Source: Mycolicibacterium litorale
GTDB lineage: Bacteria; Actinomycetota; Actinomycetes; Mycobacteriales; Mycobacteriaceae
Direction: 5' to 3'
Length of the DNA: 64,000 nucleotides
Assembly: GCA_002007745.1 (NCBI GenBank)
Contig: CP019882.1
Coordinates: 3,162,001 to 3,226,000, forward strand
This document shows positions 33,781 to 43,246 of the stretch, piece after piece. Below the pieces are notes generated by a model that saw nothing but the letters and a program-made list of their open reading frames with translations, did no database searches and had not been told where the DNA came from. Numbering within the stretch: position 1 is the stretch's first letter; every line of letters starts with the position of its first letter. The position numbers and the translations under genes were made by a program.

Positions 33781-34347
33781 CTACCTTTGTGCACCCAGTG
33801 CCCGCAGAACGAACCGCTCAACAGCCGCCGACGGCAGGTGCCGGGGCGCCAGGCAGGCGTGGATCAACGAGATGGTCGCGGCCTCGTCATCGACCACGAA
33901 CGTGCCGGCGGCGACCCCGTCGGAGAGGATCGAGCGCAGCACTTCCTCGACGGCCACCACGTGCTCGCGAATGGCCACCGCCGCCTCCGGCGACAGGGTC
34001 CCATAGAACGGGCCGCCCGATCCGATGTGGAACTGCTGCCCGGCCTCGAGGTGATGGCGGATGTAGAGCGCCAGCCGCTGGGCGGGATCGCGAACGTCGG
34101 CCAGCGCGGTCTCGAGTTCGTCGATGTAGCGGCCGGTTTCGTAAGAGGCGAACGCGACGACGACCGCTTCCTTGTCGGCGAAGTGGTGGTAGATCGCGGT
34201 GCGACCGATACCGGCCGCCGCCGCCAGCTGCGCCATGGAGACGGCGTCCACACTGTGCTCGGTCAGCAGCGCGCTGAAGGCCTCGAACACCCGCCGATGC
34301 ACCTGTTCACGGTGCTGTTCGACGGATGGAGCGCTGATCCTGGGCAC
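33781..34347 (-). CDS. TetR-family transcriptional regulator
   Basis: 188 residues. N-terminal helix-turn-helix at about 15-60: VFEAFSALLTEHSVDAVSMAQLAAAAGIGRTAIYHHFADKEAVV. The C-terminal ligand domain is all-alpha (YIDELETALADVRDPAQRLALYIRHHL). It sits upstream of the heme-oxygenase gene on the same strand. The two CTGAC-N5-GTCAG palindromes between them suggest it represses heme oxygenase. The ligand is unknown; heme or a bilin would make sense. Confidence 0.9.
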   Translation of the reverse strand: MPRISAPSVEQHREQVHRRVFEAFSALLTEHSVDAVSMAQLAAAAGIGRTAIYHHFADKEAVVVAFASYETGRYIDELETALADVRDPAQRLALYIRHHLEAGQQFHIGSGGPFYGTLSPEAAVAIREHVVAVEEVLRSILSDGVAAGTFVVDDEAATISLIHACLAPRHLPSAAVERFVLRALGAQR

Positions 34348-34382
34348 GCCCCGACTCTAACGCCGGGGCGCCCCAGAATCGG

Positions 34383-34637
34383 CTAACGGACGCAGTCGTT
34401 ACCGACGACCTGCTTGCAGACCGGGCCGGGCGGTGCCGGGTTGACGGTCGGCGAGAACGAGTTCGGGCCACCCGGGGCAACGGCCTTCTCGGTGGGCGTC
34501 ACTGAAACAGAGGACGGGGTGGTCGTCGAGGGGGCTTCCTTCTCGCTGTTGCTGCAGGCGGTCAGCGCCCCCATGCCGACGATCGCGACGCCGCCAGCAA
34601 AGAGTGCAATCTGGCGAGTCAGGCGACCAGAGCTCAT
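34383..34637 (-). CDS. small lipoprotein
   Basis: 84 residues. Signal peptide with lipobox ALTAC (Cys 28). The mature part is SNSEKEAPSTTTPSSVS, then Pro-rich, ending VCKQVVGNDCVR with two cysteines that could form a disulfide. No family recognised. Start ATG 34637; the upstream 297 bases hold no gene. Confidence 0.7.
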   Translation of the reverse strand: MSSGRLTRQIALFAGGVAIVGMGALTACSNSEKEAPSTTTPSSVSVTPTEKAVAPGGPNSFSPTVNPAPPGPVCKQVVGNDCVR

Positions 34638-34934
34638 GTCATTTCCTATCTGTGCGTGCCGATCGGTCGGACGGTCCTGATTGCTGGCTCGGCTGATTTA
34701 CCAGCTGCCCCGAAAGGCTGGACAATCGCTGTGAGTAATAACCTCGTGCTTTGCGGAGATCATACGGTAAATCCCCACGAAATGCCGCCACCTGACCGTA
34801 GCGGCCAAATATTTGCAGTCCGCACTGATCCCGTGGGTGTCCCACGCCCATCCGCAGCGCAGTCCAACTAGCGGAGTATATCGCTCAGGCAAACCCTCGG
34901 GCAGGGCAAATGGGACACCGTTTGCCCGCACCGA

Positions 34935-35192
34935 TCACGGCCCGATCGAGATGATCAGGCCGCCGCCCCAGAACGGCCATCCCCAGTTCGGGGTCGCAAT
35001 GGTGCCGGGCGTGGTGGTGATCTGGGCGTTGCCCGGACTCTGGCAGACCGTGGTGTTCGGGCTGACGTTCGTGCACGACGGGGCGCCGGACGCACTGCCC
35101 GCGATCGCCAGTCCGGCCGCCAGCACGGCACCGAAGAACAACGCGGTCACCGCCACCGCGTGCCAGAGCCTGATGCCTCGGGTACTCGCCAT
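34935..35192 (-). CDS. small secreted protein
   Basis: 85 residues. MASTRGIRLWHAVAVTALFFGAVL... is a signal peptide or anchor, with probable cleavage after SASGA. The mature part is PSCTNVSPNTTVCQSPGNAQI with one cysteine pair, and ends in a Gly/Trp-rich stretch (WGWPFWGGGLIIS). No known family. Downstream of the nitrilase gene by 6 bases on the same strand, so probably co-transcribed. Confidence 0.68.
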   Translation of the reverse strand: MASTRGIRLWHAVAVTALFFGAVLAAGLAIAGSASGAPSCTNVSPNTTVCQSPGNAQITTTPGTIATPNWGWPFWGGGLIISIGP

Positions 35193-35198
35193 GGCCGC

Positions 35199-35996
35199 TC
35201 AGTACAGATCCACGCGGCGGTCGGAGAACAGGTCGACGTACTCGGTCAACGTCTTGTCGTGGGTGGCCGACAGGTCGACATCAGCGATCGCGAATCCGGA
35301 ACCGGGACCGGCAGCGGCGACCACCCAGCCGTCCGGATCGACGATCACCGTGCCCTCGGTCCACGGCTGCCCCCGCTCGATCCCCGACCGATCGCACACC
35401 GCGACCGCGACCCGGTTGAGCCGGGCCGTCGACATCGCGGTGATCACCTCGCCCGGCCGCTCCCCCTCGGGACGAGGGAACAGCGGCCAGTTCACCGGCG
35501 CCACGATCAGTTCCACCCCGTCCAGCGCCACCCGTCGGGTGACCTCGCCGAATTCGAGGTCATAACAGACCATCACCGCGATCGCACCGTAGCGGGTCGC
35601 CAGCACCTGCGGCAGCTTGTCACCCGGGGTGAAGATCAGCTTCTCGCGGTCCCACAGATGTGTCTTGCGATAGGTGGCGATCACCCCGTCCCGGTCGAGG
35701 ACCACCGCACTGTTGTACAGCAGACCGTCGTCGCCGAGTTCGCAGAATCCACCGACCACGATCGCGTCACCGGCGACCGCCCGCCACGCATCGAAGGCTG
35801 GATCGGACGGCCGCAGCGCTGCAGCCCTGGCCTCCTCGGCGTCGGCGAACATGTACCCCGACGTCGCCAGCTCGGGGAGCACCACGATCTGCGCGCCCCG
35901 ACCGACCGCCTCGGCGATCACACCGGCGGACAACTTCAGGTTGGCTTGCACCGCACCCAGGGTGGGGTCGATCTGGGCGCACGCGACGCGGGTCAT
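35199..35996 (-). CDS. carbon-nitrogen hydrolase (nitrilase superfamily)
   Basis: 265 residues. The catalytic triad is visible: Glu in VVLPELATSGY, Lys in TYRKTHLWDREK and Cys in AVMVCYDLEFGE. NWPLFPRPEGERPGEV and RLNRVAVAVCDRSG complete a typical amidase-type member. It likely hydrolyses an amide or nitrile; substrate cannot be told. Start MTRVACAQIDPTLGAVQ. The neighbour PucR gene follows upstream by 37 bases on the same strand. Confidence 0.9.
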   Translation of the reverse strand: MTRVACAQIDPTLGAVQANLKLSAGVIAEAVGRGAQIVVLPELATSGYMFADAEEARAAALRPSDPAFDAWRAVAGDAIVVGGFCELGDDGLLYNSAVVLDRDGVIATYRKTHLWDREKLIFTPGDKLPQVLATRYGAIAVMVCYDLEFGEVTRRVALDGVELIVAPVNWPLFPRPEGERPGEVITAMSTARLNRVAVAVCDRSGIERGQPWTEGTVIVDPDGWVVAAAGPGSGFAIADVDLSATHDKTLTEYVDLFSDRRVDLY

Positions 35997-36033
35997 GGTT
36001 GCAGGCTAACCCCGTGCGCCCCGGCCCGTCGGG

Positions 36034-37506
36034 TCATGACATCGCGGCGCGGGATTTCAGCGCCAGCCACAGCTCCATCCGGTCGTCACCGTCATCGAGT
36101 CGCCGTCCGGTCAGCGCCGCGATGCGCTCGATGCGGTTGCGAACGGTGTTGCGGTGCAGCGACAGCCGCGCCGCGGCCGGATCCCAGGCGCCGTTCACCC
36201 GCAGCCACTGGTCCAGGGTGCGCAGCAGCTCGAGCCGGTCGGTGGGGTCGAGCGCGTCCAGGGGGGCCAGCACGGCGTCGGCAAACCCACGGACCACCTC
36301 GGGGCTGCCCATCGACATCAGCAGCGCCACGGTCTCCCCCTCCCCGGCGGTCACGACCCGCCCGCGCCGGGCGCTGACCGGAAGCAGCGACCGGGCCTGC
36401 ATGGCCGATACCGAGAGCGCGTCGGGCGCCGTCGGCGCGCCGATGCCGCACGGTAGCCCAGGGGCTTGACTGCGCACCGCCTCGAGCAGAACGTCGAGGT
36501 CGGCATGGGCGATCTCCACCGTGTCACCGCGCACCAGTACCAATGCATCGTCCACGCCGGCCTGCAGCCGGAAAGCCAGCGCGTCGACGTCGCCGGCGGC
36601 GATCGTGGCGACCTGCAGCGGTGCCCCGCCCAGCCCCACACCGGCCAGCATCTGCTCGGCGCGCTCGCGCCTGATACCCGGACGCAGCAGCTGAGCGAAC
36701 ACCTGAGACCGGCGCTGACGCTCGGCCTGTCCGGACAGATTGCGGCGCTCGATGTCGAGGGCAATCAGTGACACCAGAACACTGGACGCCGCTCGCGACC
36801 GTACATCCATGTCTGCACTGATCATGATGTGCGCCAACGGTATTCGCGATCCGATGGTGTGCACCTCAAACCCGTCGACCATTGACCATGCGCTGCCCGC
36901 GGCCCGCGCCGCACCGGCTGCGGCCAGGGCCGCACTTACCACGTCCGGCTGGGTGGCCGGTGTCGCCGCGAGGAGCCTGCCCGCGGCATCGCACACCACG
37001 CACGCCGCGATGCTGGCCTCCGACCACGCCGAAAGCAGGGCGGTCAGCGGTGCTGAACTGGTCGCGACGGCGGTCAGCGCCCGATTGATGTCCAGCGCCG
37101 CGTGCAACTCACGACTCTCGTCGCGGGCGATGGTTTCGAACACCCACTTCGTCACCGCGATGAACGGCGTCTCATCGGGAACCGTCAGCAGTGCCACCCC
37201 CGCCTCCCGGGCCGCGCGCGCCAGCGGTTGCGGGCACACCTGGTAGGGCAGCCCATGACCGAGCCCCAGTGCCAGCGCCGCTACGCCGGCCGCCGCGCAT
37301 TCGGACATATAGCGCCGGCAGTCCGCCAGGCGCATCGGCAACAGCAGACCGACGGTCATCAACAACTCTCCGCCGCGCAACCAGTCGGCCGGCGACGTCA
37401 GTTCGGAAACGTGGGCCGAGGTCACCTCACGCCGGAGCTGTTCGGCGCCGGCCACCACGCTGAGGTTCAGGCTCGACTCGGCCGCTACGTCAGCAACGGT
37501 GAGCAC
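36034..37506 (-). CDS. PucR-family transcriptional regulator
   Basis: 490 residues. An N-terminal PucR sensory domain (MLTVADVAAESSLNLSVVAGAEQL to LPYQVCPQPLARAAREAGVALLTVP) is followed by a GGDEF-like middle region and a C-terminal PucR helix-turn-helix (RLSLHRNTVRNRIERIAALTGRRL). Members control purine, amino-acid or polyamine use. It is divergent from the NCS1 permease and ureohydrolase genes across an 83-base gap, so these are its likely targets. Confidence 0.9.
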   Translation of the reverse strand: MLTVADVAAESSLNLSVVAGAEQLRREVTSAHVSELTSPADWLRGGELLMTVGLLLPMRLADCRRYMSECAAAGVAALALGLGHGLPYQVCPQPLARAAREAGVALLTVPDETPFIAVTKWVFETIARDESRELHAALDINRALTAVATSSAPLTALLSAWSEASIAACVVCDAAGRLLAATPATQPDVVSAALAAAGAARAAGSAWSMVDGFEVHTIGSRIPLAHIMISADMDVRSRAASSVLVSLIALDIERRNLSGQAERQRRSQVFAQLLRPGIRRERAEQMLAGVGLGGAPLQVATIAAGDVDALAFRLQAGVDDALVLVRGDTVEIAHADLDVLLEAVRSQAPGLPCGIGAPTAPDALSVSAMQARSLLPVSARRGRVVTAGEGETVALLMSMGSPEVVRGFADAVLAPLDALDPTDRLELLRTLDQWLRVNGAWDPAAARLSLHRNTVRNRIERIAALTGRRLDDGDDRMELWLALKSRAAMS

Positions 37507-37529
37507 GGCGGCTCACTGTACACATCATC

Positions 37530-37549
37530 CAATCGTAGTAGACGGATTG
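37530..37549. promoter_or_regulatory. candidate PucR operator
   Basis: Inverted repeat CAATC-N10-GATTG in the middle of the 83-base divergent promoter region between the pucR-type and permease genes. Short arms, so tentative. Confidence 0.35.
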
Positions 37550-37589
37550 AACAATTCCGCCATGGCGCAGGACACAACAGCGGCGGATC

Positions 37590-39059
37590 GTGACAGAGGT
37601 GAATGCCTCCGCCGGCGCCTCCGCCGCCACGGTCGAAACCCGGTCGATCGACTACGTGCCCGACGACGAACGCCACGGCAAGGTGGGCCATCAAGGCCCG
37701 TTCTGGTTCGTAGGCAACTTCCAGCCGTTCACCCTGGCCCTCGGCTTCGTCGGGCCCAGCCTCGGCCTCTCGCTGGGGTGGACGGTCGTCGCCGGACTCG
37801 CCGGCATCGCGTTCGGCACCGTGTTCATGGCGTTCCACGCCACCCAGGGACCGGTGCTCGGCCTGCCCCAGATGATCCAGTCCCGGGCCCAGTTCGGCTA
37901 CCGCGGCGTATTGCTGCCACTGCTGGGCACGCTGTTCACCTTCGTCGGTTTCAACGTCGTCGACGTCGTCATCATCAAATCCGGGCTGCAGTCCATCTTC
38001 GGCTGGAGCCCGGCGTTGGTGGCCGTCGCGATCACCGTCGTGGCCGCGCTGCTGGCGATCTACGGCCACGATCTGCTGCACCGCACGTTCCGGGTGCTGT
38101 TCTGGGTGTCGCTGCCACTGTGGCTGGTCCTGACATTCGGGGTGCTGTTCGGCGGTGCCACCGGAACCGCGACCGCCACAGGTGGTTTCAGTCTTGTCGC
38201 GTTCCTGGTGCAGTTCAGCGTGGCCGCCTCGTACAACATCACCTACGCGCCCTACGTCTCTGACTACAGCCGTTATCTGCCGCGCGAGACCACACCCTCG
38301 TCGATCATCGCGTCGGTCTTCGTCGGCGCCGCGGCCTCGCCGGCGTGGCTGATCCCGCTCGGCGCCTGGATGGCCACCTACCTCGGGGCCACCGACGCGC
38401 TGTCCGGGATCAACCAGACCGGCAACCAGGTGGTACCGGCCCTCGGCGCGGTACTGGCGGTGGTCGCGACGTTGGTGCTGGTCGCGACGATGGGCCTCAA
38501 CGCCTACAGCGGCATGCTGACCGTGGTCACGGCCGTCGACTCCGTCCGATCGGTGACGCCCACCCGGCGGCTGCGGGTCGTCACCATCGTCGGGCTGGCG
38601 GTGGTCTGGCTGGCGATGAGCATGATGCTGACCAACGCCACCAGCGCGCTCAACACCACCCTGCTGATCATGCTGTACCTGCTGGCTCCGTGGACCGCGG
38701 TGAACCTCACCGACTACTTCTTCGTGCGCCGCGGCCACTACGCCATCGCCGATCTGTTCAGCCCCCGCGGCATCTACGGCGCCTGGTCCTGGCGGGGTCT
38801 GACCGCCTTCCTCGCCGGGGTGATCGCCGAGATCCCGTTCGTCGACCTGCCGTTCTTCGTCGGCCCAGCGGCCACCGCCATGGGCGAGGTCGACATCGCG
38901 TTCATCGTCGGCATGCTGGTGTCCGGACTGATGTACGTGGCGCTGACCCGCACACTGGACGTGTCCCGCGAGCTGGCGATGATCGAGGCCGACCCCACCC
39001 TGGCCGACCCGGCCAGCGCATCCGCGATCGCGCGCACCGTTGCCGAGGAGGAAAAATGA
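37590..39059 (+). CDS. NCS1-family nucleobase/cation symporter
   Basis: 489 residues from GTG 37590. After a hydrophilic start ([22 protein letters not shown]) about 12 helices follow. [49 protein letters not shown] and [18 protein letters not shown] are characteristic of NCS1 permeases for purines, pyrimidines, allantoin or thiamine-related compounds. [19 protein letters not shown] near the C-terminus is also typical. Overlaps the ureohydrolase ATG by 4 bases, suggesting joint use of one nitrogen compound. Confidence 0.92.
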   Translation: MTEVNASAGASAATVETRSIDYVPDDERHGKVGHQGPFWFVGNFQPFTLALGFVGPSLGLSLGWTVVAGLAGIAFGTVFMAFHATQGPVLGLPQMIQSRAQFGYRGVLLPLLGTLFTFVGFNVVDVVIIKSGLQSIFGWSPALVAVAITVVAALLAIYGHDLLHRTFRVLFWVSLPLWLVLTFGVLFGGATGTATATGGFSLVAFLVQFSVAASYNITYAPYVSDYSRYLPRETTPSSIIASVFVGAAASPAWLIPLGAWMATYLGATDALSGINQTGNQVVPALGAVLAVVATLVLVATMGLNAYSGMLTVVTAVDSVRSVTPTRRLRVVTIVGLAVVWLAMSMMLTNATSALNTTLLIMLYLLAPWTAVNLTDYFFVRRGHYAIADLFSPRGIYGAWSWRGLTAFLAGVIAEIPFVDLPFFVGPAATAMGEVDIAFIVGMLVSGLMYVALTRTLDVSRELAMIEADPTLADPASASAIARTVAEEEK

Positions 39060-40008
39060 CATCCGACAGCGTCGGACCCGTCGGACCCGTTGATGCGACC
39101 CGCTACCCGCGCTACACCGAGCCCTCGACATTCGCCCGGCTGCCCCGCATCTCCGAGGTGCCCGGCGCCGACGTCAGCATCGTCGGCGTCCCGTTCGACA
39201 GCGGGGTGTCCTACCGGCCCGGCGCCCGGTTCGGGCCCGGACATGTGCGGGCGGCCTCCAAACTGCTGCGGCCCTTCAACCCCGCGCTCGGCGTCGAGCC
39301 GTTCAATGCCCAGCAGGTGGCCGACTGCGGTGACATCGCGGTCAACCCGTTCAACCTCGACGAGGCGATCGCCACCATCGACAGCGCCATGACCGATCTG
39401 CGCAAGGACGGGTCGACCGTGCTGACCATCGGCGGCGACCACACCATCGCGCTGCCCATCCTGCGTTCCCTGGCGCGCGACCACGGGCCGGTCGCGGTCT
39501 TGCACTTCGACGCCCACCTCGACACCTGGGACACCTACTTCGGGGCGCCCTACACCCACGGCACACCGTTTCGCCGGGCCAGCGAGGAAGGCCTGATCGA
39601 CATGGAGCGCTCGCTGCACATGGGTATTCGCGGACCGCTCTACAGCAAGACCGACCTGGAGGACGACGCCGTGCTGGGCTTCCAGGTGATCCGGTCCGAC
39701 GACTACGAATTCGACGGTGTGGCAAGCATTGTCGAACGCATGCGCAAACGGCTCGACGGCGGCCCGGTGTACGTCTCGATCGACATCGACGTGCTCGACC
39801 CGGCGCATGCCCCGGGCACCGGCACCCCGAGGCCGGTGGCCTCACCTCCCGCGAACTGCTCAACACGCTGCGCGGGCTGGTGGGCCTGAACGTGGTGGGT
39901 GCCGACATCGTCGAAGTGGCCCCGGCCTACGACCATGCCGAGATGACCGGAATCGCCGCCGCCCACGTCGGCTACGAGATGCTGTCGGTACTGGCGGCCA
40001 ACCGATAG
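39056..40008 (+). pseudogene. ureohydrolase (agmatinase/guanidinobutyrase family), frameshifted near the end
   Basis: Starts at ATG 39056. Mn2+ ligands of the arginase fold are present: [21 protein letters not shown] and [18 protein letters not shown]. The frame breaks at about 39825-39830, in accccg. With one extra base it continues [36 protein letters not shown] to a stop at 40008. Length is 953 bases, one short of 318 codons. The lost motif (PEAGG) is universal, so a consensus error is more likely than decay. The enzyme would release urea from a guanidino compound. The NCS1 importer and PucR regulator beside it point to uptake-linked nitrogen catabolism. Confidence 0.88.
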
Positions 40009-40017
40009 GCTGCGCAG

Positions 40018-41355
40018 GTGGGGACCATGCGGAAATGCGCTGGTCCGGTACCGCCTGACGGGCCGTTCCGGCGATCGGACTGCGAGCAGATGCAGCGCCG
40101 CCCACCGGCCCGCAACCAGCACTGGGCAGAGGCGGTCACCCGCCGCCAGCGGGTGCTCGACATCGCGGCGGGGATCGCCGCCGTGGTCACCGCCCTGGTC
40201 GGGGTTATGCAGTTGTTCGCCGATCAGCGTCTGGTGTCCATCGGACTGATCAACCTGGCCACCGCGACCTTTTTCCTGGTCGTGCCGCTACTGCACCGGT
40301 TCGGCGAGATCATCGCCTCGCTGGCGTTCGTCTTCGTCGCGTTCCTGTCGCTGACGATCGTCGGCTGGCAGGTCGGCACCGATTCCGGCATCCAGTTCTA
40401 CTACCTGGTGTCCGCCTCGTTGGCGGTGCTGGTGCTCGGCGTCGAGCACATCGTGATGGCGTCGTCGGTCGTCGCGATCGGTGCCGGGCTGACCATCGCA
40501 TCCCAGTTCCTGGTGCCCGGCGACACCGGTATTCAGCCCCGCTGGCTGGTGAACGCCGGTTTCGTGATCACGACGGTGTCGTCGTGCGTGTTGGTGTTCG
40601 CCACCGTCTGGTACGCGATGCGCGAGGTCGCCCGCGCGGAGGCGGCCATGGAAGTCGAATACAAGCGCTCCGAGGCGCTGCTGGCCAACATCCTGCCGGC
40701 CAGCATCGCCGCCCGGCTCAAAGACCCGGCCCGCGGGGTGATCGCCGACCGGTACGACGACGCCTCGATCTTGTTCGCCGACATCGCCGGCTTCACCGAA
40801 CGTGCCAGCCTGATCCCACCGGCCGAGTTGGTGCGCTTCCTCGACCGGCTCTACACCACCTTCGACCGGCTGGTCGACAAGCACGGCCTGGAGAAGATCA
40901 AGACCACCGGGGACTCGTACATGGTGGTCAGCGGCGTACCCCAGCAACGCCCGGACCACATCGAGGCACTGGCCACCCTGGCGCTGGACATGAGCCGGGC
41001 GGTGCGCGACCTGCGCGATCCCAACGGCCGGCCGGTGCCGCTGCGCATGGGCATGGCCTCGGGTCCGGTGGTGGCCGGCGTCGTCGGCGCCCGCCGGTTC
41101 TTCTACGACGTGTGGGGCGATGCGGTGAACGTGGCCTCCCGGATGGAATCCACCGACCCGGAGGGTCGCATTCAGGTGCCGCACGAGGTCTACGAACGGC
41201 TGCGGGCGGACTTCGTGCTCGAAGAGCGCGGCGAGGTCGCAGTCAAGGGCAAGGGCCTGATGCGGACCTGGTACCTGGTGGCGCGCAAGCCGTCCCCGGA
41301 CAGCGATCGACCCGCCCAGGAAGAGACTGGGCGGGTCGACAGTCCATCCCGCTAA
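40018..41355 (+). CDS. cya: membrane adenylyl cyclase (Rv1625c/Cya type)
   Basis: 445 residues from GTG 40018; MGTMRKCAGPVPPDGPFRRSDC resembles the Rv1625c N-terminus and supports this start. Six membrane helices (about 45-200). Then the linker EYKRSEALLANILPASIAARLK and one class III cyclase domain: metal Asp in ILFADIAGFTERAS, metal Asp and substrate Lys in LEKIKTTGDSYMVVSG, adenine-selecting Asp in FFYDVWGDAVNVASRM, and the transition-state Asn/Arg in NVASRM. A homodimer makes cAMP. A perfect hairpin lies inside its 3' end. The nearby cAMP-binding stress protein and CRP-like site at cydA fit a cAMP theme. Confidence 0.95.
   Translation: MGTMRKCAGPVPPDGPFRRSDCEQMQRRPPARNQHWAEAVTRRQRVLDIAAGIAAVVTALVGVMQLFADQRLVSIGLINLATATFFLVVPLLHRFGEIIASLAFVFVAFLSLTIVGWQVGTDSGIQFYYLVSASLAVLVLGVEHIVMASSVVAIGAGLTIASQFLVPGDTGIQPRWLVNAGFVITTVSSCVLVFATVWYAMREVARAEAAMEVEYKRSEALLANILPASIAARLKDPARGVIADRYDDASILFADIAGFTERASLIPPAELVRFLDRLYTTFDRLVDKHGLEKIKTTGDSYMVVSGVPQQRPDHIEALATLALDMSRAVRDLRDPNGRPVPLRMGMASGPVVAGVVGARRFFYDVWGDAVNVASRMESTDPEGRIQVPHEVYERLRADFVLEERGEVAVKGKGLMRTWYLVARKPSPDSDRPAQEETGRVDSPSR
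41307..41339. terminator. hairpin inside the 3' end of the cyclase gene
   Basis: A perfect 12-bp stem, TCGACCCGCCCA with TGGGCGGGTCGA, and a 9-base loop, entirely within the last 17 codons of cya. The convergent cyclase and DUF2339 genes stop 4 bases apart just beyond it. It probably serves as a shared terminator encoded in coding sequence. Confidence 0.6.
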
Positions 41356-41359
41356 CGGT

Positions 41360-43195
41360 TCAACAGCCTCCGGCCGGTATTTCCTGCCCCGATTGACTGT
41401 CTGCTGCCTCACCCCGGGCCGCCAGACTGCGCGCGTAACCGGTGCCCATGGCCAGCAGAATCAGCCCGACCACGATGAACACCACCACCCGGAAGATGCC
41501 GTCGAGGGTGGCCAGGTCGAACAGGAAGAGCTTGGCCATCGCCGCGGCCGTCAATGCCAGCCCGCCGAGAATGGGCCCGGTGCGCTGGTCCGGGCGAGCG
41601 GCCCGCAGCGCGGTCGCGAACAGACCCGCCGCCAACCCGATCCAGCAGATCGTTGCGGCCATGTGGCCGGCCAGGAATCCGTCGGCGGGACCGCCGATGA
41701 GCACCCCTGCGACGACTGGGAACGCGGTCAGCGCATAGACCGTCGCCAGGCCCGCACCGGCCCAGACCCAGCGGGTTTGCCGGCCCGACCACGACCACGC
41801 CATCGCCCCGGCCCAGGCCATCAGCAGCACGCTCGCCACCAACGTCGACACCGCCGTGCCGACCGGCAGACGAGCCCCGTCGACCAGCAACTCCGGCGGC
41901 GCCTGACCGAGGAAGATGCCGGCACCGACCAGACCCAAACACAGTGCCGCCCAACGGCCGACCACATCGCGACGACCGGCCACCGCCACCACCGCGGCCA
42001 GCGCCAGCAGCAACGGCGCGGCCACCTCGCCGCGGAATGCCGCCGTGATCGCCAGCAGCGCCGCCGCGGCCGCGGCCGCCGACCACACCTGGGCCACCAC
42101 GCCGGTCACACCCGGCAACCGATCGGCCAGCAACACCAGCGCCAGCAGCGTCACCGCCAGAGTGGCCGCCAGCAGTGCGGCCAGCCAACGATCCACCGCG
42201 ATGCCGGCCGCCAACACCGGCGCCACTCCGGCCACCGAGACCAGCGCCATACCGGCCGCGCTGCGTGCCGACGGCAACAGCACCAGCGTTCCCGCGATGG
42301 CCAGCAGTGCGGCCACCCCCGCAGCGCCGCCGAGCAGCCAGGGATCCTCGCGTGAGCCGAGGTGGGCGGCCAGCAACGCGATCAGCACCGGCACCGTCAC
42401 CGCTGCGGTGCGCACGGCATGCATCCACAGCCAGTCCCGCCCGATCTGAACCAGCAACGTCGCGGCGGACAGCGCGGTCATGAACCCGATGAGCACCAGC
42501 GTCACCCCGTCGGTGATCACCGGCGCCAGCACCACCAGCGGAACCAGCACCAGCACCGCCAGCTGTTCGGAGTCCCAGCGCCGGGCCAGGGTCACACCGC
42601 CACCGCCGACCAACGCGCCGAGCACCAGGGCGACCGGTGCCGCCACCCAGTGGTAGATCGTGGTGACCGCCAAGACGTCGAGGTAGGCGGCGGCGATGCC
42701 GGTGGCGCTGAGCGCGATCGCGCCGATCTGCCCGCCCGGGCGGGTGCGTAGCCGGACGGCGATGCCGATCAGGCCGGCGGCCAGCCCGGCACCTGCGGCC
42801 ACCCGCAGTTCCGGACGCAACAATCCGGCCTGTGCGGCGAGGACCAGCAATAACACCACCCCGACCAGGGTCACCCCCACCCCGGCCACAGCCAGCGCCT
42901 TGCCGATCCAGTTCCGGTCCGGGTCGCGTGGTGTCGGCACGCGGGGCGCCGACGGCATCGGCGCCGGCCGCGCCATCGGTGGCGGTGCCCCCATCGGCGT
43001 CATCGGTGGCGGTGCCCCCATCGGCGTCATCGGCGGAGGTGGTGGCGGCCAGTACGGCATCGCCGCGACGGGCGGTGCGGGGCCGACGACGGTGTCGAGC
43101 TCGGCGAACGTCGCCGAGATCCGGGCCATCTGCGCCGACATGGCGGCGAATTCCTGGGCCAGCCGGGCCAGCACGGCCTGCTGCGAATCAGTCAT
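41360..43195 (-). CDS. large polytopic DUF2339 membrane protein
   Basis: 611 residues. N-terminal amphipathic segment (MTDSQQAVLARLAQEFAAMSAQMARISATFAEL), then a Pro/Met repeat linker (two copies of MTPMGAPPP), then about 18 hydrophobic helices beginning NWIGKALAVAGVGVTLVGVVLLL. The C-terminus LTAAAMAKLFLFDLATLDGIFRVVVFIVVGLILLAMGTGY is the DUF2339 signature. Function unknown; some relatives affect envelope properties. Not part of the Rv1625c-Rv1624c neighbourhood in M. tuberculosis, so it marks the start of the inserted region. Confidence 0.85.
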   Translation of the reverse strand: MTDSQQAVLARLAQEFAAMSAQMARISATFAELDTVVGPAPPVAAMPYWPPPPPPMTPMGAPPPMTPMGAPPPMARPAPMPSAPRVPTPRDPDRNWIGKALAVAGVGVTLVGVVLLLVLAAQAGLLRPELRVAAGAGLAAGLIGIAVRLRTRPGGQIGAIALSATGIAAAYLDVLAVTTIYHWVAAPVALVLGALVGGGGVTLARRWDSEQLAVLVLVPLVVLAPVITDGVTLVLIGFMTALSAATLLVQIGRDWLWMHAVRTAAVTVPVLIALLAAHLGSREDPWLLGGAAGVAALLAIAGTLVLLPSARSAAGMALVSVAGVAPVLAAGIAVDRWLAALLAATLAVTLLALVLLADRLPGVTGVVAQVWSAAAAAAALLAITAAFRGEVAAPLLLALAAVVAVAGRRDVVGRWAALCLGLVGAGIFLGQAPPELLVDGARLPVGTAVSTLVASVLLMAWAGAMAWSWSGRQTRWVWAGAGLATVYALTAFPVVAGVLIGGPADGFLAGHMAATICWIGLAAGLFATALRAARPDQRTGPILGGLALTAAAMAKLFLFDLATLDGIFRVVVFIVVGLILLAMGTGYARSLAARGEAADSQSGQEIPAGGC

Positions 43196-43246
43196 GAGGC
43201 CATCGTCGCCGTCCCGTTCCCGGAGCGGATGAGTAGTACTACCCGA

